From: Belliella buryatensis
Lineage (GTDB): Bacteria > Bacteroidota > Bacteroidia > Cytophagales > Cyclobacteriaceae
Reading direction: 5' to 3'
NCBI RefSeq assembly: GCF_900188245.1
Contig: NZ_FZOK01000004.1
Location: 1-64,000 of the forward strand
Length of the DNA stretch: 64,000 nucleotides
How positions within the stretch are numbered: the first letter of the stretch is position 1; the number at the start of each line of letters is the position of its first letter. The notes under the pieces are model-generated. The model did no database searches and was not told the origin of the DNA. It saw only the letters and a program-made list of their open reading frames with translations. Shown here one piece after another: positions 35,363 to 44,241 of this stretch. The translations under genes and the position numbers were made by a program.

Positions 35363-37204
35363 ATGAAAAAGTCAATTTTACTCTTTTTAACCTTAGTAAT
35401 CACAATATATACCTCTGCACAGACACAAAAGCCTCCGCTACACGGAAAGCATTGGATGGCCATCACGGGAAAGCCCTTAGGGGCTACTGCTGGCGCAATG
35501 ACCTTTGCTAAAGGTGGTAATGCAGTGGATGCAGCATGCGCCATGCTTGGTGCCGTATGCACCATGTGGGATGTGCTCAGTTGGGGAGGTGAGACGCAAG
35601 CCTTAATTTACAATCCAAATACCGGGAAAGTTATTGCAATCAATGCTTTAGGCTATGCTCCAACGGGTGCTACACCTGAATTTTTCAGAGAAAAAGACAT
35701 GAACTACCCACCTGAATTCGGCGCATTGGCAGCAACTACTCCAGGTACACCAGGGGGATTGATGACCATGTTGGCAGAGTATGGCACGATGAGCTTAGAA
35801 GAAGTTCTTGCTCCTGCGATGCAGATGGCCAAAGGCTATCCAATCGAAGCACAGACAGCCAATAGCATAGAAAGCAGAAAAGATTTGATCAAGGATTGGC
35901 CCTATTCCAAAAAAGTATTTTTACCTCACCTAGGTGAAGATCGTGAAGGTCCACATGCAGGAGAAGTGTTTGTGCAAGAAGATCTATATCAGACGCTTTC
36001 CAAGCTTGTAGAAGCGGAAAGAAAAGCTTTAGCCGCTGGAAAAAACAGAAAAGAAGCGATTTATGCTGCTTACGAGCGTTTTTACAGGGGAGACATTGCT
36101 GAGGAAATCGTCAGGGGAACCCGTGAACAAGGTGGGCTTTTTACACTGCAAGATTTAGCCAATTGGAAAGTGAAAATCGAGGAGCCTTTATCTGTGAATT
36201 ATAAAGGAATTGATGTTTACAAACTTCAAGAATGGACACAAGGTCCGGCATTACTTCAATCATTAAATATCTTAGAAAACTTTGATTTAAAGTCGATGGG
36301 CTATAATTCAGCAAATTATATCAATACAGTTTACCAAGCCATGAGTTTGGCGTTTGCTGACCGAGATTTTTATTATGGTGATCCGGCTTTCGAACCTAAG
36401 AGTCCAATGAAAGGACTTTTATCAAAAGCTTATGCAAAAGAAAGGGCTAAATTGATGAAAGAAAAAAATGATCCAAATATAGGCCCTGGTGATCCTTATC
36501 CTTTTCAAGGTCAAGTGAACCCTTTCAAAGATTTACTCCATAAGAGAACTGAACTACTTGCTTATGATAGACCTGAGCTTCCTCTAACTGGGACAGATGA
36601 CCCCTTCTTGGAGCACTTTTTAGCAGGAACTACATCCATTCAAGCGGCAGATGAAGCTGGCTGGGTAGTTTCTATTACCCCATCTGGTGGATGGATACCT
36701 GCTGTGATTGCGGGCAATACAGGTGTTGGCCTGAGTCAGCGGATGCAGAGCTTTGTTTTAGATCGCAACATCAACCCTTTCAATGTTCTTGAACCCAATA
36801 AACGTCCTAGAGTGACTTTAACTCCAAGTATGGCACTGAAAGATGGCAAGCCATTCCTTTCTTTTGCTGTTCAGGGTGGTGATACGCAAGACCAAGATTT
36901 ATTGCAGATGTTTCTCAATATCGTAGAGTTTGACATGACCGTACAGCAAGCAGCTGAAGCAGCAAATATCCACAGCTATCAGATGCAATCATCATTCGGA
37001 GCACACGAAATCAAGCCTGGTGCAATTACCTTGAATTCAGAAGTACCATCATGGATTAGAGATGACCTCAGAAAAAGAGGCTACAAAATGGATTTCCAAT
37101 CTAGAACTTCAGGCCCTCTGAATGCGATATGGTTTGACTGGAAACATGGTACCTTCTGGGGTGGATCCAGCAATCACGGGGAGGATTATGGGATTGCCTG
37201 GTAG
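35363..37204 (+). CDS. Gamma-glutamyltransferase-family protein, exported
   Basis: The 613-residue product from ATG at 35363 has a signal peptide ending YTSAQ. Ntn-hydrolase features of the GGT family are present: AMTFAKGGNAVDAACAM, TTPGTPGGLMTML, SLAFADRDFYYGDP, and the self-cleavage site AGTTSIQAAD with T423 as the likely nucleophile. GNTGVGLSQRMQSF and RPRVTLTPSM follow. The family cleaves glutathione or related gamma-glutamyl compounds, or cephalosporin-like amides, so the substrate is not fixed. An in-frame ATG 78 nt upstream would precede the signal peptide and is unlikely. Confidence 0.92.
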   Translation: MKKSILLFLTLVITIYTSAQTQKPPLHGKHWMAITGKPLGATAGAMTFAKGGNAVDAACAMLGAVCTMWDVLSWGGETQALIYNPNTGKVIAINALGYAPTGATPEFFREKDMNYPPEFGALAATTPGTPGGLMTMLAEYGTMSLEEVLAPAMQMAKGYPIEAQTANSIESRKDLIKDWPYSKKVFLPHLGEDREGPHAGEVFVQEDLYQTLSKLVEAERKALAAGKNRKEAIYAAYERFYRGDIAEEIVRGTREQGGLFTLQDLANWKVKIEEPLSVNYKGIDVYKLQEWTQGPALLQSLNILENFDLKSMGYNSANYINTVYQAMSLAFADRDFYYGDPAFEPKSPMKGLLSKAYAKERAKLMKEKNDPNIGPGDPYPFQGQVNPFKDLLHKRTELLAYDRPELPLTGTDDPFLEHFLAGTTSIQAADEAGWVVSITPSGGWIPAVIAGNTGVGLSQRMQSFVLDRNINPFNVLEPNKRPRVTLTPSMALKDGKPFLSFAVQGGDTQDQDLLQMFLNIVEFDMTVQQAAEAANIHSYQMQSSFGAHEIKPGAITLNSEVPSWIRDDLRKRGYKMDFQSRTSGPLNAIWFDWKHGTFWGGSSNHGEDYGIAW

Positions 37205-37246
37205 GGAGAGGTATTTAAGATTTAAATGTTTGAAAGTTGAAAAGTT

Positions 37247-37278
37247 TGGGAGACGCTTGAGGGAAGGCGTTTCCCAAT
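37247..37278. repeat. Intergenic hairpin
   Basis: TTGGGAGACGC at 37247-37257 pairs with GCGTTTCCCAA at 37268-37278 with one G-U pair. A T-run (from 37281) follows, so it may serve as a terminator for the gamma-glutamyltransferase-like gene. Confidence 0.6.
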
Positions 37279-37307
37279 ATTTTTTTAAGATTGGTTATTT
37301 GGTAATT

Positions 37308-37351
37308 GTCATATCGAACAGCGTGAGATATCTCCTTTCAGTCGATATGAC
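37308..37351. repeat. REP-like nested palindrome
   Basis: GTCATATCGA at 37308-37317 pairs perfectly with TCGATATGAC at 37342-37351. Between them lies a second perfect palindrome, GAGATATCTC at 37325-37334. Similar GTCATATCGA-type units are scattered through many Bacteroidota genomes, from memory. No gene overlaps it. Confidence 0.7.
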
Positions 37352-37371
37352 TTCAAAGTATCAATTATACT

Positions 37372-37390
37372 CCTCTAAAATCTAAAATCA
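37372..37390. repeat. Second copy of the 19-bp intergenic repeat
   Basis: CCTCTAAAATCTAAAATCA is identical to 31635-31653, which sits directly before the LytTR gene. The copies lie 5.7 kb apart in intergenic DNA. Confidence 0.75.
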
Positions 37391-37432
37391 TTCTTAAATC
37401 TGCGAAATCCGTGGAATCTGCGTGCCTACCAC

Positions 37433-37463
37433 TTCGGGCTTCCCAAACAATCTTCTATATTTG
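37433..37463 (+). promoter_or_regulatory. Predicted promoter of tyrS
   Basis: TATATTTG at 37456-37463 matches the Bacteroidota -7 element TAnnTTTG, and TTCG at 37433-37436 stands 19 nt upstream for TTTG. It lies 30 nt before the tyrS start. Confidence 0.5.
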
Positions 37464-37492
37464 CAGATTCAAAAATCGAAGAGTAGAAACAC

Positions 37493-38785
37493 ATGAATAA
37501 TTTCATCGAAGAATTGCGCTGGAGAGGAATGCTTCAGGATATGACACCAGAAATCGAAGAGCATTTGAAAAAGGGAATGGCTTCTGCATATCTTGGTTTT
37601 GACCCTACCGCGGATTCTTTACATATAGGTCACCTTGTTGGCGTGATGACTTTGCTTCATTTCCAAAGAGCAGGGCACAAACCCTTCGCATTGGTAGGTG
37701 GGGCAACTGGAATGATTGGAGACCCTAGCTTCAAATCGGCAGAGAGAAACCTACTTGACAAAGCAACACTTGATCACAATGTAGCCAGCATAAAAAATCA
37801 ACTTGGTAAATTCCTCAACTTCAATCAAGGGGCAGAGAATAAAGCCGAGCTGGTCAATAATTATGATTGGATGGCTGACTTCTCTTTTCTGGACTTTATC
37901 AGAGATGTAGGTAAGCATATCACTGTCAACTATATGATGGCCAAAGATTCTGTCAAAAGAAGACTTGAGGATGGCAACGGGCTTTCCTTTACTGAGTTTA
38001 CTTATCAGTTGATTCAAGGATATGACTTCTACCATCTTTGGAAAAATGAAAATGTAAGCATCCAACTCGGTGGTTCAGATCAATGGGGAAATATCGTCAC
38101 TGGAACTGAAATGATCAGAAGAATGGGTGGTGGCTCAGCTTATGCTTTGACTGTACCGCTGATTACAAAGGCGGATGGAACCAAATTCGGAAAGACTGAA
38201 GGAGGTTCAGTATGGTTAGATCCTGAAAAGACTTCTCCTTATGCATTCTATCAATTCTGGCTCAATGTATCTGATGAAGATGCTGCAAAGTACATCAGGA
38301 TATTTACGACACTAGATCAAGTTACAATTGAGACTTTGGAAAAAGAACATCAAGAAGCCCCACACCTGAGAGCTTTACAAAAGGAAATCGCCAAGCAAGT
38401 CACCATCATGGTACACAGTGAGGCTGATTATGAAATGGCACTCAAGGCATCTGCTATTCTATTTGGCAAGTCTTCTACAGAAGATCTGGAACTGCTTGAC
38501 GAGCGTACTTTCTTGCAAGTTTTCGATGGTGTCCCTCAAGTTCAAATCAAAAAGCCAGAATATGAATCTGCATCTTCTGTTTTAGAACTTCTAGCTGACA
38601 AATCCGGAACAGCTATATTCCCATCTAAAGGAGAAGCCAGAAAAATGATCCAAGGAGGTGGAGTGAGTATCAACAAAGAAAAACTTGCTGATCCCAACGC
38701 AGCGGTGGAAGCCAAATTACTTCAAGACAAATACCTATTGGTTCAAAAAGGAAAGAAGAACTATTATATCATCGAAGTCAAATAA
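37493..38785 (+). CDS. tyrS: Tyrosyl-tRNA synthetase
   Basis: TyrRS charges tRNA-Tyr in the cytoplasm. The 430-residue class I enzyme has HIGH at 44-47 (SLHIGHLVG), the Tyr-binding region [18 protein letters not shown] at 231-235 as the KMSKS equivalent, and a C-terminal S4-like RNA-binding domain with [19 protein letters not shown]. Length and order are typical of the bacterial enzyme. It is single, with its own promoter and terminator. Confidence 0.98.
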   Translation: MNNFIEELRWRGMLQDMTPEIEEHLKKGMASAYLGFDPTADSLHIGHLVGVMTLLHFQRAGHKPFALVGGATGMIGDPSFKSAERNLLDKATLDHNVASIKNQLGKFLNFNQGAENKAELVNNYDWMADFSFLDFIRDVGKHITVNYMMAKDSVKRRLEDGNGLSFTEFTYQLIQGYDFYHLWKNENVSIQLGGSDQWGNIVTGTEMIRRMGGGSAYALTVPLITKADGTKFGKTEGGSVWLDPEKTSPYAFYQFWLNVSDEDAAKYIRIFTTLDQVTIETLEKEHQEAPHLRALQKEIAKQVTIMVHSEADYEMALKASAILFGKSSTEDLELLDERTFLQVFDGVPQVQIKKPEYESASSVLELLADKSGTAIFPSKGEARKMIQGGGVSINKEKLADPNAAVEAKLLQDKYLLVQKGKKNYYIIEVK

Positions 38786-38810
38786 TCACTTAGATAATAA
38801 CAATTTTAAA

Positions 38811-38846
38811 ATGGGATGCCTTCGAAGTGAAGCATCCCATTTTTTG
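38811..38846 (+). terminator. Terminator after tyrS
   Basis: ATGGGATGC at 38811-38819 pairs with GCATCCCAT at 38832-38840, followed by TTTTT. Confidence 0.88.
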
Positions 38847-38888
38847 TGCCTCAATGTCATTGCATTATCATTTCATAGATAAAACTTA

Positions 38889-38920
38889 TTGTGTTTATTA
38901 ACTTTGGTTTAATAACTTTG
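38889..38920 (+). promoter_or_regulatory. Predicted promoter of the TetR gene
   Basis: TTGTG at 38889-38893, a 19-nt spacer, and TAACTTTG at 38913-38920 form a near-consensus Bacteroidota promoter, 25 nt before the start codon. Confidence 0.6.
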
Positions 38921-38945
38921 AACAAGATTCAAAACTTTTCAACAC

Positions 38946-39647
38946 ATGGGAGCGCAAGAGAGAACACAGAAAGAAAAACTAATCCTAGATTCAGCTATCA
39001 AGCTTTTTATAGAAAAGGGGTATCAAGCTACCAAAATGGATGAGGTAGCTAAGTCAGCTAAAATCTCAAAAGGTTTGACCTACTTCTATTATAAAAACAA
39101 AGAAGACCTGTATATGGCTGTTACCCGAAAGGCTTTTGATGGCTTGAAGGATGTGTTCAGAGAGGTCTACCGTACCAAGAATAAAAATGGGATGGAGTTG
39201 TTGGTAGATTTGGTTCAGAAGTATGTTGATTTTTCTCATAAAAACCGGATGTTTTACGAAGCCATTTTGAATTTTATGGGAATGCTCAATCTGTACAATG
39301 ATAAGGAGCTAAGAAAAACCATCGATCCATTGATCTTGGAAAGTGTACATTTCCAGAAACTATTGGACGTACATCATGACTGTGGTAAAATCGGTATCCA
39401 AATCGTATCTCAAGGTATCAAGGACGGAAGTATTAGACCTGAGTTGCAACCTGAATTGACTTTTTATACCATTTGGAGCATGTTGATAGGCTACGAAAGG
39501 CTATCAGGACCAATTAATTATGAAGGCAAAGAAATTAAAATCCATGTTGACAACTGGAGGCCAGGTTTTATCCGATTGATGCAAGATATGCTCAAAGGAA
39601 CTATTCAAGCCAGTAGGCCTCAAATCGTCCAAGGAAGTCTATTTTAG
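38946..39647 (+). CDS. TetR/AcrR-family transcriptional regulator
   Basis: The 233-residue protein has a TetR helix-turn-helix at about 10-55: LILDSAIKLFIEKGYQATKM, then DEVAKSAKISKGLTYFYYKNK. The C-terminal ligand-binding half is helical and not specific. TetR proteins usually repress a neighbouring gene and respond to a small molecule. The neighbours are a peptidase and, 3.6 kb on, an acyl-CoA operon with a palindrome in its control region. A link to fatty-acid control is only a possibility. Confidence 0.92.
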   Translation: MGAQERTQKEKLILDSAIKLFIEKGYQATKMDEVAKSAKISKGLTYFYYKNKEDLYMAVTRKAFDGLKDVFREVYRTKNKNGMELLVDLVQKYVDFSHKNRMFYEAILNFMGMLNLYNDKELRKTIDPLILESVHFQKLLDVHHDCGKIGIQIVSQGIKDGSIRPELQPELTFYTIWSMLIGYERLSGPINYEGKEIKIHVDNWRPGFIRLMQDMLKGTIQASRPQIVQGSLF

Positions 39648-39661
39648 AAAACTCATTCATA

Positions 39662-39697
39662 AATTGGCCTTATTTTAAAGATCAAGGCCAATTTTTT
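39662..39697 (+). terminator. Terminator after the TetR gene
   Basis: AATTGGCCTT at 39662-39671 pairs with AAGGCCAATT at 39684-39693 and is followed by T residues. Confidence 0.85.
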
Positions 39698-39725
39698 ACA
39701 TCAGCGGTTCAAAGGGGAATTTTTC

Positions 39726-39758
39726 ATTATTTATTTTCACCAATTGAAAATAAATAAT
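39726..39758 (+). promoter_or_regulatory. Perfect inverted repeat at the peptidase start
   Basis: ATTATTTATTTTCA at 39726-39739 is matched exactly by TGAAAATAAATAAT at 39745-39758, with loop CCAAT. The repeat ends 2 nt before ATG at 39761, so a hairpin in the mRNA would hide the ribosome site. As DNA it could be an operator. Confidence 0.55.
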
Positions 39759-39760
39759 TT

Positions 39761-42244
39761 ATGAAGAAACTATACCTCATGTTTGCAATGATCCTTTCAG
39801 TAGGATTTTTGCAGGCACAAGACTCCCCTACCAAAGGGAACTATGATCTAGCTTCAAGATTTTCTCCTGAGAAAGTCAGAAAAATGGTCTTCACCACCCG
39901 AGTAGATCCACATTGGTTAAAAAATTCAGATAGATTCTGGTATACCTACGAGACTACCAATGGCCGTGAATGGTACATCGTAGATCCAGTAGCTAGAACC
40001 AAACGAGCCTTTTTTGACAAAGATAAGCTTGCTGCTGAAATCACAAAAATCGTTCGTGATCCATTTGATGCACAACACTTGCCTATTACAAGTCTAAAAT
40101 TTTTGGAGGATGAAAACACCATTCAATTTAAAATCCGAAGTACACAAGATGTTGTGAAAAAAGACTGGGTTGAGATCAAAGAGAAAAACAAGAACGCTAA
40201 GGATTCATTAGAAAAGAAAACTTTTGTTTTCCGTTACAATCTACAAAATCAGCAGTTAACAGAAATCACTGATCCAGAAGAAGACGCCAAGAGATTAGGT
40301 TGGGCGAACATTGCGCCTGATTCTTCTAGGATAGTTTTCGTCAAACACGAAAATCTTTACTGGATGGATAAGGAAAACTTCCTTAAAGCAGTAAAAGATG
40401 ACAAGGACAGCACTATCGTGGAGCATCAGCTAACTACTGATGGAGTAAAGGATTATGGCTATGGTGGCGGTGGTCGTGGTGAGGACAATGTAGAAGAAGA
40501 AAAGAACAAAGACAATAGAAAAAGAGCTGGTGTACTTTGGTCCGAAGATTCAAAGCAGTTTATAATCACAAGATCTGATGTCAGAGAAGTCAAAGACCTT
40601 TGGGTTATTCATAATACAAGAAACCCACGACCTACATTGGAGACTTATAAGTATGCCATGCCAGGTGAAAAAGAGCAGCCAATTACGGATTTGATGTATT
40701 ATTCCTTTGAATCGGGGGAGATGGAAAAATTGAATATTGCTACTTTCAAAGATCAGACAGTAGGTCTTTGGGGAGCTACAAGACCAGTTGTGAATAGAGA
40801 CGATGACTTCACTCCTTCTGTATGGCATGGAGATAATGACAACTTTTATTTCTCCATCACTTCTAGAGATTTGAAAAAAATCGATATCGTGAGATGGAAT
40901 ATCAAAGAAGGTAAAAAGGAAGTTGTAATCGAAGAGAGAAGCAATACTTATATCGATATCATCAAGCCAGAATTGATCAATAATGGTACTGAGATCGTAC
41001 ATTGGTCTGAGCGTGATGGATGGGGACACTTTTACTTATATGACAGAGCAGGAAATCTAAAAAGGCAATTGACTTCTGGACCATTCCACACAGATAGAAT
41101 AGGAACAATTGATGAAAGAGGCAGATTCCTTTATTTTATAGCTAATGGAAGAGAAAAAGGAGAAGATCCGTATTACGAGCACATGTATAGAGTGAGTCTC
41201 AACGGTGGAGCAATTACATTGCTAAACCCAGGTGACTATAACCATACTTCTTCTATCAATGATAAAGGTACATTCTTTGTCAATAATTACTCAAGGGTAA
41301 ATACTGTTCCTGCATCTGCATTGCATGATGGTCAAGGTAGAAAAATCATGGATTTGGAAGAGGCTGATTTGTCTTCATTATTTGCAGCTGGATATCAATT
41401 CCCAGAGCCATTCAAATTCAAAGCTGATGATGGAATCACCGATCTTTATGGTGTTATGTATAAACCATTTGATTTTGACTCTACCAAAATCTACCCAATT
41501 ATCGAATATGTCTACCCTGGGCCCCAAACAGAGGCTGTGAACAAGGACTTCTCAGTTGGAATGGATAGAACAGATAGATTGGCTCAATTTGGCTTCGTAG
41601 TAGTAACACTTGGTAACAGAGGTGGTCATCCATCTAGATCAAAGTGGTACCACAACTATGGTTATGGAAACCTTAGAGACTATGGATTAGCTGACAAAAA
41701 AGCAGCGATTGAGCAACTAGCGGATAGACACGCATTTATCGATAGAAGCAGAGTGGGAATCCATGGTCACTCAGGTGGTGGCTTTATGTCTACTGCTGCC
41801 ATGTTAGTATATCCCGATATATTCAAAGTAGCCGTATCTTCTGCTGGTAATCATGAAAACAACATTTACAATAGATGGTGGTCAGAAAAACACCATGGCG
41901 TAAAAGAGCAAATTTCTCCAAAAGGTGATACGACATTCGTATACAGCATTGAGAAAAATCCAGACTTAGCTAAAAATCTGAAAGGTAGACTCTTGCTCAC
42001 CACAGGAGATGTAGATAACAATGTACATCCTGCTGGAACCATAAGAATGGCCAATGCATTGATCAAAGCAAATAAAAGATTTGACTTGCTTTTATTACCA
42101 GGGCAAAGACATGGCTATGGTGACATGACTGAGTATTTCTTCTGGAAAATGGGAGACTATTTTGTGCAGCATCTTCTAGGTGACAATACACCCCCTCCAG
42201 TTGATATGTTGGAGGTCCAACGAGAAAAAGCACTTACTAAATAA
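39761..42244 (+). CDS. S9-family prolyl oligopeptidase (DPP-IV-like)
   Basis: The 827-residue exported protein has a signal peptide ending GFLQAQD. A beta-propeller fills the first two thirds. The alpha/beta hydrolase domain at the C-terminus has Ser671 in HGHSGGG, an Asp in GDVDNNVHP (about 752) and His784 in GQRHGYG. It trims dipeptides or oligopeptides in the periplasm. An acidic and glycine-rich loop (YGGGGRGEDNVEEEKNKD) is inserted in the propeller around residues 230-250. It has its own upstream hairpin and a downstream terminator. Confidence 0.94.
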   Translation: MKKLYLMFAMILSVGFLQAQDSPTKGNYDLASRFSPEKVRKMVFTTRVDPHWLKNSDRFWYTYETTNGREWYIVDPVARTKRAFFDKDKLAAEITKIVRDPFDAQHLPITSLKFLEDENTIQFKIRSTQDVVKKDWVEIKEKNKNAKDSLEKKTFVFRYNLQNQQLTEITDPEEDAKRLGWANIAPDSSRIVFVKHENLYWMDKENFLKAVKDDKDSTIVEHQLTTDGVKDYGYGGGGRGEDNVEEEKNKDNRKRAGVLWSEDSKQFIITRSDVREVKDLWVIHNTRNPRPTLETYKYAMPGEKEQPITDLMYYSFESGEMEKLNIATFKDQTVGLWGATRPVVNRDDDFTPSVWHGDNDNFYFSITSRDLKKIDIVRWNIKEGKKEVVIEERSNTYIDIIKPELINNGTEIVHWSERDGWGHFYLYDRAGNLKRQLTSGPFHTDRIGTIDERGRFLYFIANGREKGEDPYYEHMYRVSLNGGAITLLNPGDYNHTSSINDKGTFFVNNYSRVNTVPASALHDGQGRKIMDLEEADLSSLFAAGYQFPEPFKFKADDGITDLYGVMYKPFDFDSTKIYPIIEYVYPGPQTEAVNKDFSVGMDRTDRLAQFGFVVVTLGNRGGHPSRSKWYHNYGYGNLRDYGLADKKAAIEQLADRHAFIDRSRVGIHGHSGGGFMSTAAMLVYPDIFKVAVSSAGNHENNIYNRWWSEKHHGVKEQISPKGDTTFVYSIEKNPDLAKNLKGRLLLTTGDVDNNVHPAGTIRMANALIKANKRFDLLLLPGQRHGYGDMTEYFFWKMGDYFVQHLLGDNTPPPVDMLEVQREKALTK

Positions 42245-42245
42245 C

Positions 42246-42278
42246 AAAAAAATCCCGGCTTGAAGTCGGGATTTTTTT
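42246..42278. terminator. Terminator between convergent genes
   Basis: AAATCCCG and CGGGATTT form a stem around GCTTGAAGT, flanked by A and T runs. It can serve both the peptidase and the reductase gene. Confidence 0.88.
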
Positions 42279-42299
42279 ATTTGTGAATGGTGAAAAGAG

Positions 42300-43268
42300 T
42301 TAACTGGTTAAAATTACCTTTCCATTTCTTCCCCCCTTTTCATAGGCTTGTAGTGCTTCTTTGAATTGCTCCAATGGGTAAGTAGCCTGAACATCTACTT
42401 TGACTTTCTGGGTTAATAACAGCGTAAAAATCGTTTTGAATGCTTCTTCTCTTTCTTGTTGATTGAGGCTTTCTATCCATGTGGTCAACCAGAAACCTTC
42501 TACTTTTAAATTTTTGAATATCAACAAACCAGAATTGAGAGGAATATTTTCCAAACTCAACAAGCCAAACACCATCATCCTACCATTGGTCCTCAAGCAA
42601 GACAAAGCCCTAGCTCCTAATACACCACCCACCGCATCAAAAACAACATGAACACCCCCATCAGTTTGCTCCATGATGACTTTTGGAAGTTTTTCCTTTT
42701 CCGTGTTGATCACCAAGTCAGCTCCTATATTCGAGAGCATATCTTTCTGTTCATCCCTCCGAACAGTACAAGCCACCTTGATGTCTTTTTGCTTGGCTAG
42801 CTGAATCGCGAGTTTCCCAAACGCAGAAGCTCCAGCTGTGATCAATAGCCAATCACCTGCTTCTAAGCCACTCGTCTCCAACATCCCATACGCAGTCAGC
42901 GGATTTACAAATGCCTGACAAGCTACCTCGTCAGTCATTTTTGTTGGTACTGGTATCAGAAGGTTAGCTGGTACACTGACATATTCTTTCCAGGTCCCAA
43001 TTACTGTGAATATTACCTTGGTTCCTTTCTGAACCAATCCTCTTTCATCTGCTTCTTCAACTACCCCTACTGCTTCAAAACCAGCTGAACTTGGTAATTT
43101 CGGAGTGATCCCATACATTCCTCTGATAAACATGATATCAGATGGGTTGATATTTCTTGCAGTGACTTTAATAAGGGCTTCATGGGCTTTTTTCATGGGC
43201 TTCTCTCCCTCTTCTAATATTAAAACCTCCTCTGGCATACCAGTCTGATGGAAAACTACCTGCTTCAT
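42300..43268 (-). CDS. MDR-family zinc-free alcohol dehydrogenase / enoyl reductase
   Basis: The 322-residue protein follows the medium-chain dehydrogenase plan: NPSDIMFIRGMYG and PSSAGFEAVGVV in the N-terminal domain, LLITAGASAFGKLAIQLAK as the nucleotide-binding site, and the C-terminal GRNGKVILTS. The catalytic-zinc ligands are missing, so it belongs with quinone reductases or trans-2-enoyl reductases. The gene is divergent from the acyl-CoA operon across 164 nt, which hints at a linked role in acyl-CoA metabolism. Confidence 0.9.
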   Translation of the reverse strand: MKQVVFHQTGMPEEVLILEEGEKPMKKAHEALIKVTARNINPSDIMFIRGMYGITPKLPSSAGFEAVGVVEEADERGLVQKGTKVIFTVIGTWKEYVSVPANLLIPVPTKMTDEVACQAFVNPLTAYGMLETSGLEAGDWLLITAGASAFGKLAIQLAKQKDIKVACTVRRDEQKDMLSNIGADLVINTEKEKLPKVIMEQTDGGVHVVFDAVGGVLGARALSCLRTNGRMMVFGLLSLENIPLNSGLLIFKNLKVEGFWLTTWIESLNQQEREEAFKTIFTLLLTQKVKVDVQATYPLEQFKEALQAYEKGGRNGKVILTS

Positions 43269-43320
43269 TCTTTGATTATTTATGGTTTAAAGAAAAATTC
43301 ATTGACCCAAATTACAAAAA

Positions 43321-43331
43321 ATACTCGGTAT
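43321..43331. promoter_or_regulatory. Short palindrome between the reductase and the SDR operon
   Basis: ATACTCGGTAT is a palindrome with a 3-nt centre (ATAC and GTAT arms) in the shared control region. It resembles half of the CGGT-type boxes that TetR regulators of fatty-acid genes use in some Bacteroidota, but it is short and could occur by chance. Confidence 0.25.
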
Positions 43332-43432
43332 GCATAACATTTTTCATGGATTGCTTCCTAAAGTAAAGCCAATTCCCTAATTTAATAGGATAATGAAGGC
43401 ATGGTTATTACATAAACAATAAAAACACATCA

Positions 43433-44200
43433 ATGGACTTATCAAATGTTTTTTCACTAGAGGGTAAAGTGGCCTTAATCACAGGTGCTTCCAAAGGAAT
43501 TGGTTTGAGCATTGCAGAAGTATTTGCAGCGGCTGGCGCCAAAGTTGTAATTTCAAGCAGAAAGCAGGAGGTTTTGGATGAAGAAGCATCACTTTTAAGC
43601 AAACGAGGTTATGAAGTAACGGGCATCGCCTGTAATGTTGGAAAGATAGACGAGCTCAAATACCTAGTTGATGCAACGGTTAGCAAGTATGGGGGTATCG
43701 ACATCTTGGTCAATAATGCTGCCTCTAATCCTGTTTTTGGACCTGTTCATGAGACAAGTTTAGAAGCTTTTGACAAAATTATGGATGTCAATGTTAAAGC
43801 GCCTTTTGAATTGATGAAATTATGTTTTCCTCACCTGAGAAACTCTTCAGGAGCATCAGTGATCAATGTCAGCTCTGTAGGCGGTATTTCCCCAGAACCT
43901 GGATTAGGGATTTATTCAGTGAGTAAGGCAGCATTGATTTCTATGTCCAAAGTTTTCGCCAAAGAATGGGGAGACCATCATATTAGAGTCAATATCATCT
44001 GTCCTGGATTGATTAAGACAAAGTTTTCAGAAGCCCTATGGTCCAATGAAAAAATCATGGGCATGATGATGAAAGCACTTGCACTCAAGCGTGTGGGTAC
44101 TTCCGAAGAAATTGCTTCAGTTGCGTTATTTCTAGCTGCTAGCTGCTCCTCTTATACAACGGGAGCTGTAATCACCGCAGATGGTGGCTTTACAATATAA
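43433..44200 (+). CDS. Short-chain dehydrogenase/reductase
   Basis: The 255-residue classical SDR has the cofactor motif TGASKGIG near residue 18, NNAAS, the serine in NVSSVGG, and Tyr-x-x-x-Lys in YSVSKAAL. NAD(P) is bound. As the first gene of an operon with an acyl-CoA dehydrogenase, a kinase and a 3-hydroxyacyl-CoA dehydrogenase, it probably acts on a hydroxy- or oxoacyl compound. The start is ATG at 43433. Confidence 0.94.
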   Translation: MDLSNVFSLEGKVALITGASKGIGLSIAEVFAAAGAKVVISSRKQEVLDEEASLLSKRGYEVTGIACNVGKIDELKYLVDATVSKYGGIDILVNNAASNPVFGPVHETSLEAFDKIMDVNVKAPFELMKLCFPHLRNSSGASVINVSSVGGISPEPGLGIYSVSKAALISMSKVFAKEWGDHHIRVNIICPGLIKTKFSEALWSNEKIMGMMMKALALKRVGTSEEIASVALFLAASCSSYTTGAVITADGGFTI

Positions 44201-44241
44201 GTAGAGTTTTTAATCTTAAACTTTTGAACCCAAAGTATCCT

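Noticed and set aside
37122-37385. Plus-strand 87-codon frame at the end of the gamma-glutamyltransferase-like gene
   Set aside because: It begins in another frame inside the real gene and runs into repeat-rich DNA. No protein-like pattern.
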